Assembly (NCBI RefSeq): GCF_042186555.1
Contig: NC_133333.1
Coordinates: 63,669,628 to 63,733,627 of the forward strand
Direction: 5' to 3'
Origin: Aquarana catesbeiana
Lineage: Eukaryota; Chordata; Amphibia; Anura; Ranidae
DNA length: 64,000 nt
Below are positions 1 to 11,446 of the stretch, piece by piece. Below the pieces are notes generated by a model. That model was not told the origin of the DNA, searched no databases, and worked only from the letters and a program-made list of their open reading frames with translations. How positions within the stretch are numbered: the first letter of the stretch is position 1; each line of letters begins with the position of its first letter. The translations under genes and the position numbers were made by a program.

Positions 1-2
1 GT

Positions 3-590
3 TTCACTGAAACTCATCTCTCAGGCTCTTCTGTTGCTGAAAGTCTCCAGCTGGAGGGCTACAACCTGTTCAAATGCAACAGACACCTCTCGTACACGAA
101 CCTTCCTGACATTGCAAGTAAAAGTGGCGGAGGTGTCGCCTTGTATGTCAGAAACCATTTCAAGGCCTATGAAAAGCAGTATCATCACAATGTGACTGAC
201 TTGGAGTTCTTGGTTGTCAAACTGGAGTCCCCTGTACAAGCTTTGATCGCTGTCGTTTACAGGCCACCGGATTACAGTATTGGCCAATTCCTTACTAACC
301 TGCTGGGCCTCTTGGAATCTTTGGAAATAATGGATTGCCAACCTATAATACTCTGTGGAGATTTCAATGAAGATTTTCTGTGCAGAGAAAAGAAGCCAAT
401 ATCTGACCTTCTTCACTCAAGAGGATATACCCAACTGGTCTGGGCAGCCACCACAGAAAAAAACACACTGTTGGATCACATTTACATCTCCAGGGTGCAG
501 CAGTGTCTCCAGTCAGGAGTACTGCACAGTTATTACAGCTATCATGATCCTGTGTATTGTGTTTTGAGCAGTGGTTGTGAACACGCTTAG
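3..590 (+). CDS. Helentron RepHel protein, C-terminal endonuclease domain (5' part outside window)
   Basis: The frame is open from base 3 to the TAG at 588-590 (195 codons). It matches 30048-30637 of the second copy without indels (offset 30047, about nine substitutions by eye). The product is the C-terminal endonuclease of the endonuclease/exonuclease/phosphatase (EEP) fold carried by Helentrons. Visible motifs are TETHL near the left edge (metal-binding Glu), GDFN at 358-369 and LLDH near 471-482. The C-terminal motif reads SYHDP where EEP enzymes usually have SDHxP, so the catalytic Asp appears replaced by Tyr. Unlike the second copy, this one has a sense codon (TTG, Leu) where the other has TAG. 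Five of the differences between copies change the protein (Cys/Arg, Leu/stop, Gln/His, Asp/Tyr, Ser/Asn), which suggests relaxed constraint. The helicase and Rep parts would lie to the left of the window. Confidence 0.85.
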   Translation, partial: FTETHLSGSSVAESLQLEGYNLFKCNRHLSYTNLPDIASKSGGGVALYVRNHFKAYEKQYHHNVTDLEFLVVKLESPVQALIAVVYRPPDYSIGQFLTNLLGLLESLEIMDCQPIILCGDFNEDFLCREKKPISDLLHSRGYTQLVWAATTEKNTLLDHIYISRVQQCLQSGVLHSYYSYHDPVYCVLSSGCEHA

Positions 591-1170
591 AGCCTGCATA
601 AACAGGGCATGAGTGTTGCCAGGAAACAGTGGTTGTGAGACAGTGGTCATCAAACATATAATAAAGTGGCAATGAGGGTCAGTTTATGTGGCCATAGTTA
701 TGTGGGACCATTTACAATTAGCTAAAAATCATTCTCTATATTTCATGTTCGGTGTACTTGTTAGACACTGAACTCACTTACTCCCCCCCCATCCATCACA
801 GACATCTCTCCTCATCATATAGTAAGAGGAATACCGCGCTGTAGTGTACCCAAAAAGGGTACCTGTTCGTGAAATATTGTGAATGACCAAATAGGGGATA
901 ACCAAAACAGTGATGAAAATAACTTAGTGAAAAAAAAAACAAAAAAAAAAAACTACATAATAACAAAAGCAACAACTCTATGTGAGATACACACACTAAT
1001 ACAACAATATAACAAATATAGCAGCGCTGTAAATAGGAGTAAATACTAGTACCAGTGTTGAATGGGACTAATTGGTTAGAACCCAAATTAAATAACTAAC
1101 ACAGTTCTTGAAACCTAAATCAATAAGTGTTCACTGGACAGTCCTAACACAGTGACTAAAGTCCAAATAA
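591..1170. other. Helentron 3' flank, first copy
   Basis: Noncoding. 591-640 ('cataaacagggcatgag', 'gccaggaaacagtggttgt') continues into the second Helentron copy and is also found, slightly changed, in every type-A array unit. Up to about 815 it is collinear with 30638-30865. From about 815 to 1170 the sequence is absent from the second copy; it is A-rich (938-953 is nearly pure A) and holds no recognisable gene. Confidence 0.6.
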
Positions 1171-2494
1171 ATGTTGTGAAAATACATAGGCTCAGACCCC
1201 ATTTTTTTAAAGCAGGAAATGTAAAATAGAAAAAATTCCTCCACCGCACCACTGTCGTAGCTGACAATAAAATAAAATGCGCGCTTACCAAACGGCAAGC
1301 TTAAGGGGGCTTGCGACCTTAACCCGGTCAGGGCCTTTCATAGGATGGGCTTGTAGGAAACGACATGCCACTTCATACAGCCAAAGGGTGATGATACCGC
1401 TAGTCCACCAAGTCACAGGAAATCACTCTTATCATGGAGATTAATAAAAGACTCCTAGCTGGGGGGTTGTTCTCATTTAGGGGTACCCCAGGAAAAGAGA
1501 GGGAAACAACATAGCGTAATCCTCGTTTTGAGGTTTATTAAAAGAATTAAAATAACACTTACAGTGTAGCAGATTCAAATAAGCATAAGAAGCCGGCTGG
1601 CTAAAACGATCACCCGTCCTGCAGACGGTAGATGCAGCACGTCAGCTCGCCCTATCACACTGTCCTCATCACACTCACCCTCTCCTTCCTGTGCTATAGC
1701 CTGCTTGCTGATTAGTAAGACAAAGAAACAGCAAGGAGCAAAACTGCAGAGAAACTGAAAATTGGTAAGGGTTTAAAGTATATGCTTTAATGAATTGCCT
1801 TGTATCCAAAAAGTTCAAAAAGTTGACTGTTCAAAATGTTGTGAAAAGACACAGGCTCAGACCCCAGTCTTTAAAGCAGGAAATGTAAAATAGAAAAAAT
1901 TCCTCCACCGCACCACTGTGGTAGCTGAAAATAAAATGTGCGCTTACCAAACGGCAAGCACAAGGGGGCTTGAGACCTTAACCCGGTCAGGGCCTTTCAT
2001 TGGATGGGCTTGTAGGAAACGACATACCACTTCATACAGCCAAAGGGTGATGATACCGCTACTCCACCAAGTCACAGGAAATCACTCTTATCATGGAGAT
2101 TAATAAAAGACTCCTAGCTGGGGGGTTGTCCTCATTTAGGGGTACCCCGGGAAAAGAGAGGGAAACAACATAGCGTAATCCTGGTTATGAGGTTTATTAA
2201 AAGAATTAAAATAACACTTACAGTGTAGCAGATTCAAATAAGCATAAGAAGCCGGCCGGCTAAAACGATCACCCATCCTGCAGACGGTAGATGCAGCACG
2301 TCAGCTCGCCCTATCACACTGTCCTCATCACACTCACCCTCTCCTTCCTGTGCTATAGCCTGCTTGCTGATTAGTAAGATAAAGAAACAGCAAATAGCAA
2401 AACTGCAGAGAAACTGAAAATTTGTAAGGGTTTAAAGTATATGCTTTAATGAATTGCCTTATATCCAAAAAGTTCAAAAAGTTGACTGTTCAAA
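1171..2494. repeat. 665-bp tandem duplication in the Helentron 3' flank
   Basis: Copy 1 is 1171-1835 and copy 2 is 1836-2494 (period 665/659 bp). Both begin ATGTTGTGAAAA and end TTGACTGTTCAAA. They are nearly identical apart from scattered substitutions and small indels (for example the poly-T stretch at 1202-1208). No coding potential is seen. The second Helentron copy retains only the last ~180 bp of this repeat. Confidence 0.85.
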
Positions 2495-2495
2495 A

Positions 2496-2707
2496 TGTTA
2501 ATACAATGTATAACGGAAATATACCGCCAGTTCGCTTGTGATGCAATATATTGAAATTATATGTACACTGTGTAAACTGTTTTTGACACACTTGATTTTG
2601 GGACACGAGTCCGTCAGGTGCTACGCTTTGGCTGGGGCGGAATAAATCCTGGTAACCCTTAAGTCTGTGTCCGACAAAGTCATTTACCGATATTTCTACC
2701 TTCTACA
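2496..2707 (+). other. TG...CA segment with polyadenylation signal (possible solo-LTR-like fragment)
   Basis: A 212-bp block starts TGTTAAT and ends TTCTACA, and carries AATAAA at 2641-2646. An identical-length block lies at 31044-31255 after the second Helentron copy. The TG/CA ends and internal AATAAA recall an LTR, but no target duplication or primer-binding site is seen. It may simply be the Helentron 3' UTR with its poly(A) signal. Confidence 0.35.
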
Positions 2708-5700
2708 TCATTAGCACTTGTGCACTTTTTAAAATTGATCAATCAATTGGTTAGTGTAATGTTTACTATCTTTACTCACTACAAACACTCCACACAGTTA
2801 CTCTGCCCATCTGCCCAGTTCAACCTTTCCACAGTTACTCCAACCACACAACAGTTACTCCAGCCACTCCCCCAAGTTACTCCGCCCACTCCAGATGTAG
2901 AGGCAAGAACACTTTTCACAATTTCCCCAGAAATTGTAGCTTTTCTAGTTATTCTTATTCTTATTATTCTTATTATTATAGCCAAATTTACCACCCTAAC
3001 TCCTCCCACAATTTTTACACTACATAGACAAGTAATATACCGAAACGTGCGGATTGTTCCTGAATGGTGTGCTATTACTTTGTGGAACGTTTCACCGAAT
3101 GGTTCACGAAATATCGTCGTTTTTGCGGCGAAATTGGTCCCATAGGAATGAATGGGGAAACTAGAGTGGGAGGTGACAAAAGTTGAAAAATCAGAACATG
3201 ATTTCTAAACTGCTGCCACTCCCTCATTTTCAAGCCCACCTACACAAATCTTATATCATTCAGCTATCCCTGCTGCCACTAAACATGTCCACGGCTAAGC
3301 CATAGTCCTGATAGTTTTCACAATATGACCATTTGTTTGCAACTAGGGATGAGCTTCGAGTTCGAGCGGACGCAAGTTCGCCGAACAGCGAACAATTTGG
3401 GGTGTTCGCGGCAAATTCGAATGCCGCGGAACACCCTTTAAAAGTCTATGGGAGAAATCAAAAGTGCTAATTTTAAAGGCTAATATGCAAGTTATTGTCA
3501 TAAAAAGTGTTTGGGGACCTGGGTCCTGCCCCAGGGGACATGGATCAATGCAAAAAAAGTTTTAAAAACGGCCGTTTTTTCAGGAGCAGTGATTTTAATA
3601 ATGCTTAAAGTCAAGCAATAAAAGTGTAATATCCCTTTAAATTTCGTACCTGGGGGGTGTCTATAGTATGCCTGTAAAGGGGCGCATGTTTCCTGTGTTT
3701 AGAATAGTCTGACAGCAAAATGACATTTTGAAGGAAAAAAATCATTTAAAACTACCCGCGGCTATTGCATTGCCGACAATACACATAGAAGTTCATTGAT
3801 AAAAACGGCATGGGAATTCCCCAAAGGGGAACCCCGAACCAAAATTAAAAAAAAAAAATGACGTGGGAGTCCCCCTAAATTCCATATCAGGCCCTTCAGG
3901 TCTGATATGGATATTAAGGGGAACCCCGGCCAAAATTAAAAAAAAAAAATGACGTGGGAGTCCCCCTAAATTCCATACCAGGCCCTTCGGGTCTGGTATG
4001 GATTTTAAGGGGAACCCCGCGCCAAAAAATAAAAAAAAAAACGGCGTGGGGTCCCCCCAAAAATCCATACCAGACCCTTATCCGAGCACGCAACCTGGCA
4101 GGCCGCAGGAAAAGAGGGGAGGACGAGAGTGCGGCCCCCCCCCTCCTGAACCGTACCAGGCCACATGCCCTCAACATTGGGAGGGTGCTTTGGGGTAGCC
4201 CCCCAAAACACCTTGTCCCCATGTTGATGAGGACAAGGGCCTCATCCCCACAACCCTGGCCGGTGGTTATGGGGGTCTGCGGGCGGGGGACTTATCGGAA
4301 TCTGGAAGCCCCCTTTAACAAGGGGACCCCCAGATCCCGGCCCCCCCCTGTGTGAAATGGTAAGGGGGTTCTTACCCCTACCATTTCACTAAAAAACTGT
4401 CAAAAATGTTAAAAATGACAAGAGACAGTTTTTGACAATTCCTTTATTTAAATGCTTCTTCTTTCTTCTATCTTCCTTCATCTTCTGGTTCTTCTGGCTC
4501 TTCTGGTTCTTCCTCCGGCGTTCTCGTCCAGCATCTCCTCCACGGCGTCTTCTATCTTCTTCTCCTCGGGCCGCTCCTCACCCATGGCATTGGGGGGAGG
4601 CTCCCGCTCTTCTCTTCTTCTTTTCTTCTCTTCTTCTCTTCTTCTCTTCTTCTCTTCTTCATTTTCTTCTCCGGGCCGCTCCGCAATCCATGCTGGCATG
4701 GAGGGAGGCTCCCGCTGTGTGACGGCGCTCCTCGTCTGACAGTTCTTAAATAACGGGGGGGTGGAGCCACCCGGTGACCCAGCCCCCCACTGACGCACGG
4801 TGACTTGACGGGACTTCCCTGTGACGTCACGGGGAATGCCACAGGGAAGTCCCGTCATGTCCCGTGCGTCAGAGGGGGGCGGGGTCACCGGGTGGCCCCA
4901 CCCCCCCGTTATTTAAGAACTGTCAGACGAGGAGCGCCGTCACACAGCGGGAGCCTCCCTCCATGCCAGCATGGATTGCGGAGCGGCCTGGAGAAGAAAA
5001 TGAAGAAGAGAAGAAGAGAAGAAAAGAAGAAGAGAAGAGCGGGAGCCTCCCCCCCATGCCATGGGTGCGGAGCGGCCCGAGGAGAAGAAGATAGAAGACG
5101 CCGCGGAGGAGATGCTGGACGAGAACGCCGGAGGAAGAACCAGAAGAGCCAGAAGAACCAGAAGATGAAGGAAGATAGAAGAAAGAAGAAGCATTTAAAT
5201 AAAGGAATTGTCAAAAACTGTCTCTTGTCATTTTTAACATTTTTGACACTTTTTTCGTGAAATGGTAGGGGTACTTATGTACCCCCTTACCATTTCACAC
5301 GGGGGGGGCGGGATCTGGGGGTCACCTTGTTAAAGGGGGCTTCCAGATTCCGATAAGCCCCCCGCCCGCAGACCCCCACAACCACCGGCCAGGGTTGTGG
5401 GGATGAGGCCCTTGTCCTCATCAACATGGGGACAAGGTGTTTTGGGGGGCTACCCCAAAGCACCCTCCCAATGTTGAGGGCATGTGGCCTGGTAAGGTTC
5501 AGGAGGGAGGGGGGCCGCACTCTCGTCCCCCCCTCTTTTCCTGCGGCCTGCCAGGTTGCGTGCTCGGATAAGGGTCTGGTATGGATTTTTGGGGGGACCC
5601 CATGCCGTTTTTTTTTTTTTTTTTGGCGTGGGGTTCCCCTTAAAATCCATACCAGACCTGAAGGGTCTGATATGGAAATTAAGGGGGAACCCCACGTCAT

Positions 5701-7388
5701 TTTTTTTTTTAAATTTTGGCCGGGGTTCCCCTTAATATCCATACCAGACCTGAAGGGCCTGGTATGGAATTTAGGGGGACTCCCACGTCATTTTTTTTTT
5801 TAAATTTTGGTTCGGGGTTCCCCTTTGGGGAATTCCCATGGCGTTTTTATCAATGAACTTCTATGTGTATTGCCGGCAATGCAATAGCCGCGGGTAGTTT
5901 TAAATGAGTTTTTTCCTTCAAAATGTCATTTTGCTGTCAGACTGTTCTAAACACAGGAAACATGCGCCCCTTTACAGGCATACTATAGACACCCCCCAGG
6001 TACGAAATTTAAAGGGATATTACACTTTTATTGTTTGACTTTAAGCATTATTAAAATCACTGCTCCTGAAAAAACGGCCGTTTTTAAAACTTTTTTTTGC
6101 ATTGATCCATGTCCCCTGGGGCAGGACCCGGATCCCCAAACACTTTTTATGACAATAACTTGCATATTAGCCTTTAAAATTAGCACTTTTGATTATTCAT
6201 GTTCGTGTCCAATAGACTTTAACGGTGTTCGCGTGTTCGAACCAACTTTTTTCCTGTTTGCATGTTCTGGTGCGAACCGAACAGGGGGGTGTTCGGCTCA
6301 TCCCTATTTGCAACTCACACCGTGCATTGACATTCATTGAAACTACACTCTAGCCCCCTCAAATTTGAAGGGCAATTTCTAAACGGTGACCGTGCCTTCA
6401 ATTTTAATATTTCAGAGACATACTATGTATCAAAATCTAGGTCTGGGTCTTGTGATTCTCACAATATAAAGATCTTCGCTGTAGGATTTATAGTTTTTAA
6501 AATACGGCCATTTGAATTACTGCACAGTTGTTAAATCTATCATTATCCTGTCTATTGTGTATTGAGCAGTATTTGTGAAGCATAAACAGGGCATGAGCGT
6601 TGCTAGGAAACCGTGGTTGTAAACACAAGATGCTGAGACACCCCAAATGCATGTGACTTCATCTGCTAGACTTGATAATGCTTGTAGACTCCTCCCACAG
6701 TTTTTACACTACAGAGACAAGTAATATACTGAAACGTGCAGATTGTTCCCGATTGGTGTGCTATTACTTTGTGGAACGTTTCGCCGAATGGTCCACGAAA
6801 TATCGTCGTTTTTGCGGCGAAATTGGTCCCATAGGAATGAATGGCGAAATGTTCAAAACTAGAGTGGGAGGTGACAAAAGCTGACAACCCCATGTTCAGC
6901 CAAAACATTATGACCACCCCATGATCAGCCAAAACATTTTGACTGCCTCGTGTAAAAAAAAAAATATTTTTGAAAAAAAAAAATTCATTTTTGAAAAAAA
7001 AAAAATTCATTTTGAAAAAAAAATAATTAAAAAAAAAACATTTTTGAAAAAAAAAATCATTTTTGAAAAAAAAAATTATTTTTGAAAAAAAAAAAAAAAT
7101 ATTTTTGAAAAAAAAAATTATTTTTGAAAAAAAATTCATTTTTGAAAAAAAAAAATTCATTTTTGAAAAAAAAAATTCATTTTTGAAAAAAAAAAATAAT
7201 TTTTTTAAAAGAAAAAAATATTTTTGAAAAAAAAAAATCATTTTTGAAAAAAAAAATCTTTTTTGAAAAAAAAAATTCATTTTTGAAAAAAAAAAATCAT
7301 TTTTGAAAAAAAAAATTCGTTTAAAAAAAAAAAATCATTTTTGAAAAAAAATAATTCATTTTTGAAAAAAAAAACTTTTGAAAAAAAT
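2708..7388. repeat. Array unit U1 (type A), split by a hAT-type insertion
   Basis: The unit is 2708-3343 plus 6315-7388. Order of modules: CAGTTACTC-rich lead-in (2790-2900); pyrimidine-rich TTATTC tract at 2946-2980 with no hairpin copy; subrepeat around 3040-3175; conserved block with 'cactccctcattttcaagccc'; hAT-type element 3344-6306; conserved block 6315-6515; endonuclease-tail remnant 6516-6580 encoding YHYPVYCVL after an in-frame TAA; subrepeat 6740-6890; (TTTTTGAAAAAAAA)n at 6953-7388. No gene. Confidence 0.8.
3344..6306. mobile_element. 2,963-bp foldback hAT-type non-autonomous element
   Basis: The ends are TAGGGATGAGC (3344) and its complement GCTCATCCCTA (ending 6306). They are flanked by a perfect 8-bp duplication TTTGCAAC (3336-3343 and 6307-6314). 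Other units contain the empty site with a single TTTGCAAC, so the boundaries are exact. The element is one long inverted repeat of about 1.45 kb per arm; for instance the stretch at 3560-3745 is the reverse complement of about 5905-6090. The centre is near 4830, with a short loop at 4824-4839. No transposase is present. The arms contain GAAGAA/TTCTTC-rich tracts (4447-4680 and 4975-5195) that open spurious frames on both strands. 8-bp duplications are the hAT hallmark; the family name is inferred from that. Confidence 0.9.
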
Positions 7389-9563
7389 GTTCAGCTCTTT
7401 CAGGTAATGATGGGACTTCAACTTTTTTACTACTATTTATACTTTGTAAAATATGAAGCTTTTTAACACTTTTCACAGTTACTCAAGCCACTCCATGCAG
7501 TTATTCCGCCCACTCCAGTTGTAGAGGCAAGAACACTTTTCACAATTTCCCCAGAAATTGTACCTTTTCTAGTTATTAAGTGTTCTTGCATAGCAAGACC
7601 ACTTACTGTTATCTCACATATATATTATTATTAAGTGTTCTTGCATAGCAAGACCACTTACTGTTATCTCACATATATATTCTTATTCTTATTCTTATTA
7701 AGTGTTCTTGCATAGCAAGACCACTTACTGTTATCTTACATATATATTATTAAGTGTTCTTGCATAGCAAGACCACTTATTGTTATCTCACATATATATA
7801 TATTATTAAGTGTTCTTGCATAGCAAGACCACTTATTGTTATCTCACATATATATTATTAAGTGTTCTTGCATAGCAAGACCACTTACTGTTATCTCACA
7901 TATATATTATTCTTATTATTATAGCCAAATTTACCACCCTAACTCCTCCCACAGTTTTTACACTACATAGACAAGTAATATACCGAAACGTGCGGATTGT
8001 TCCCGAATGGTGTGCTATTACTTTGTGGAATGTTTCGCCGAATGGTTCACGAAATATCGTCGTTTTTGCGGCGAAATTGGTCCCATAGGAATGAATGGGG
8101 AAACTAGAGTGGGAGATGACAAAAGCTGGAAAATCAGAACATGATTTCTAAACTGCCGCCACTCCCTCATTTTCAAGCCCACCTACACAAATCTTATATC
8201 AAAACGTTCAGCTATCCCTGCTGCCACTAAACATGTCCACGGCTAAGCCATAGTCCTGATAGTTTTCACAATATGACCATTTGTTTGCAACTCACGTCGT
8301 CCATTGACATTCATTGAAACTACACTCTAGCCCCCTCCAAATTTGAAGGGCAATTTCTAAACTGCGACTGTGCCTTCATTTTTAATATTTCAGAGACATA
8401 CTATACATCAAAATCTAGGTCTGGGTCTTGTGATTCTCACAATATAAAGATCTTCGCTGTAGGATGTATAGTTTTTAAAATACGGCCATTTGTTTAGAGG
8501 TCATTTCAGGAAATTTTAGCCATTAATCAGAGTGTACTGTTAGTGTTTGTTTTGTTGCCATGGTTACCAAAGCTTCTGTTATACACAGGGGGGAGGTGGC
8601 TGGAGCATCTCAGCTGATTACAGAGCCCGGAGGAGGGGACAGACACACCATGTACTGATTTATAATAGAGGAATATGATGGGGCAGTTTTGATGGGGTAA
8701 TTCTGATGGGGCAGTTTTGATGAAGCAGTATTTGGGAAGCATAAACAGGGCATGAGCGTTGCTAGGAAACAGTGGTTGTAAACACAAGATGCTGAGACAC
8801 TCCAAATGCATGTGACTTCATCTACTAGACTTGATAATGCTTGTAGACTCCTCCCACAGTTTTCACACTACAGAGACAAATAATATACCGAAACGAGCGG
8901 ATTGTTCCCGATTGGCGTGTTATTACTTTGTGGAATGTTTTGCCGAATGGTCCACGAAATGACGTTTTTGCGGCGAAATTGGTCCCATAGGAATGAATGG
9001 CGAAATGTTCAAAACTAGAGTGGGATGTGACAAAAGCTGACAACCCCATGATCAGCCAAAACATTATGACCACCCCATGATCAGCCAAAACATTATGACC
9101 GCCCCATGTAAAAAAAAAAAAATATTTTTGAAAAAAAAAAGTAATTTTTGAAAAAAGTAAAAAAATAATTTTTGAAAAAAAAAAAATCATTTTTGAAAAA
9201 AAAAAATATATATTTTTGAAAAAAAAAATATTTTTGAAAAAAAAAAAATTATTTTTGAAAAAAAAAATATTTTTGAAAAAAAAATTACTTTTAAAAAAAA
9301 AATTATTTTTGAAAAAAAAATATATTTAAAAAAAAAAATATTTTTGAAAAAAAAAAATTATTTTTGAAAAAAAAGTTACTTTAAAAAAAATAATAATTTC
9401 GAAAAAAAAATTTTTGAAATAAAAAAATTCATTTTTGAAAAAAAAAATTACCTTTGAAAAAAAAAATTACTTTTGAAAATAAAATTCATTTTTGAAGAAA
9501 AAAAAATCATTTTTGATTAAAAAAAATTCATTTTTGAAAAAAAAAATTACTTTTGAAAAAAAT
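7389..9563. repeat. Array unit U2 (type B1)
   Basis: 2,175 bp. It starts at the motif 'gttcagctctttcag' and contains six hairpin copies (7578-7912), one subrepeat (7980-8120), and the conserved block to 8490. Next is the GC-rich B module (about 8496-8670, containing GTTGCCATGGTTACC), a short 14-bp minisatellite (8670-8725), 'gcataaacagggcatgagcg', a second subrepeat (8880-9050), and an A-rich TTTTTGAAAA tract 9110-9563. No gene. Confidence 0.8.
7578..7912. repeat. Hairpin array, 6 copies
   Basis: Copies start at 7578, 7633, 7700, 7752, 7808 and 7860. Each has stem AAGTGTTCTTGC, loop ATA, stem GCAAGACCACTT (11 of 12 pairs), followed by 'actgttatctcacatatatatt' and TTA/TTC spacers of varying length. 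Confidence 0.92.
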
Positions 9564-11446
9564 GTTCAGCTCTTTCAGCGAATGATGGAACTTTTTTACT
9601 ACTATTTATACTTTTTAAAATATTAAGCTTTTTAACACTTTTCACAGTTACTCAAGCCACTCCACCCCACCCAGTTACTCCGCCCACTCCAGTTGTAGAG
9701 GCAAGAACACTTTCACAATTTCCCCAGAAATTGTACCTTTTCTAGTTCTTATTATTATTATAGCCAAATTTACCACCCTAACTCCTCCCACAGTTTTTAC
9801 ACTACATAGACAAGTAATATACCGAAACGTGCGGATTGTTCCCGAATGGTGTGCTATTACTTTGTGGAACGTTTCGCCGAATGGTTCACGAAATATCGTC
9901 ATTTTTGCGGCGAAATTGGTCCCATAGGAATGAATGGGGAAACTAGAGTGGGAGATGACAAAAGCTGGAAAATCAGAACATGATTTCTAAACTGCCGCCA
10001 CTCCCTCATTTTCAAGCCCACCTACACAAATCTTATATCAAAACGTTCAGCTATCCCTGCTGCCACTAAACATGTCCACGGCTAAGCCATAGTCCTGATA
10101 GTTTTCACAATATGACCATTTGTTTGCAACTCACGCCGTCCATTGACATTCATTGAAACTACACTCTAGCCCCTTCAAATTTGAAGGGCAATTTCTAAAC
10201 TGCGACTGTGCCTCCATTTTTAATATTTCAGAGACATACTATACATCAAAATCTAGGTCTGGGTCTTGTGATTCTCACAATATAAAGATCTTCGCTGTAG
10301 GATGTATAGTTTTTAAAATACGGCCATTTGTTTAGAGGTCATTTCAGGAAATTTTAGCCATTAATCAGAGTGTACTGTGTTTGTTTTGTTGCCATGGTTA
10401 CCAAAGCTTCTGTTATACACAGGGGGGGAGGTGGCTGGAGCATCTCAGCTCTGATTACAGAGCCCGGGGGAGGGGACAGACACACCATGTATTTATAATA
10501 GAGGAATATAATGGGGCAGTTTTGATGAAGTAGTATTTGGGAAGCATAAACAGGGCATGAGCGTTGCTAGGAAACAGTGGTTGTAAACACAAGATGCTGA
10601 GACACCCCAAATGCATGTGACTTCATCTGCTAGACTTGATAATGCTTGTAGACTCCTCCCACAGTTTTTACACTACAGAGACAAGTAATATACCGAAACG
10701 AGCGGATTGTTCCCGATTGGTGTGCTTTTACTTTGTGGAATATTTCGCCGAATGGTCCACGAAATATCGTAGTTTTTTGCGGCAAAATTGGTCCCATAGG
10801 AATGAATGGTGAAATGTTCAATGTCATTTAATTGGTGTCCTATTACCTTGTGGAACTTTGTGAAAAGCTGAAAAATACCAGTGTGAATCCGGCCTCAATG
10901 TCATTTAATTGGTGTGCTATTACTTTGTGGAACGTTTCGCCGAATGGTTCACGAAATATCGTCGTTTTTGCGGTGAAATTGGTCCCATAGGAATGAATGG
11001 TGAAATGTTCAAAACTAGAGCGGGAGGTGACAAAAGCTGACAACCCCATGATCAGCTGAAACATTATGACCGCCCCATGAAAAAAAAAAAAATATTTTTG
11101 AAAAAAAAAAATATATATTTTTGGAAAAAAAAAAAAATTTTGAAAAAAAAAAAATTATTTTTGAAAAAAAAAAAATTATTTTTGAAAAAAAAAAAAATAT
11201 TTTTGAAAAAAAAATTACTTAAAAAAAAAATAATTTCGAAAAAAAAAATTATTTTTTCAAAAAAAAAAATTTTTTTTGAGAAAAAAAATTACTTTTAAAA
11301 AAAAATCATTTTTGAAAAAAAAAAATCATTTTTGAAGAAAAAAAATTCATTTTTGAAGAAAAAAAAATTCATTTTTGAAGAAAAAAAAATCATTTTTGAA
11401 TAAAAAAAATTCATTTTTGAAAAGAAAAATTACTTTTGAAAAAAAT
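9564..11446. repeat. Array unit U3 (type B1)
   Basis: 1,883 bp, with no hairpin copy (only TTCTTATTATTATTA at the fixed site, about 9746-9760). The B module is at about 10331-10500 and its minisatellite is reduced to one repeat. There are three consecutive subrepeats (about 10700-11030), the middle one shortened. The A-rich tract is 11080-11446. Confidence 0.78.

Noticed and set aside
21..416. 131-aa minus-strand frame, repeated at 30068-30463
   Set aside because: Shadow of the endonuclease coding sequence on the plus strand; the plus frame has recognisable motifs and this one has none.
3793..5803. Many 66-151-aa frames on both strands between 3793 and 5803
   Set aside because: They come from the arms of the foldback element, low-complexity (Phe, Arg/Glu, Pro-rich), and appear in mirrored pairs because the DNA is an inverted repeat.
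6666..7280. 204-aa minus-strand frame rich in Phe and Lys (and similar ones at 14932, 16716, 62152)
   Set aside because: Translation of the TTTTTGAAAAAAAA minisatellite; no protein character.
7578..7912. CRISPR-like array (regular 27-nt palindromic repeats with spacers)
   Set aside because: The spacers are near-identical TTA/TTC-rich tails, not unique sequences, and the context is a eukaryotic transposon array.
7930..8110. Hammerhead ribozyme in the repeat unit (CGAAAC present at 'ataccgaaacgtgc')
   Set aside because: The required CTGATGA box was not found at a suitable distance in any unit.
10153..10335. Recurrent 'MKLHSSPFKFEGQFLNCD' small frames as genes
   Set aside because: They start at TTG, differ between units by stops and indels in a way unrelated to codon position, and belong to a noncoding repeat.
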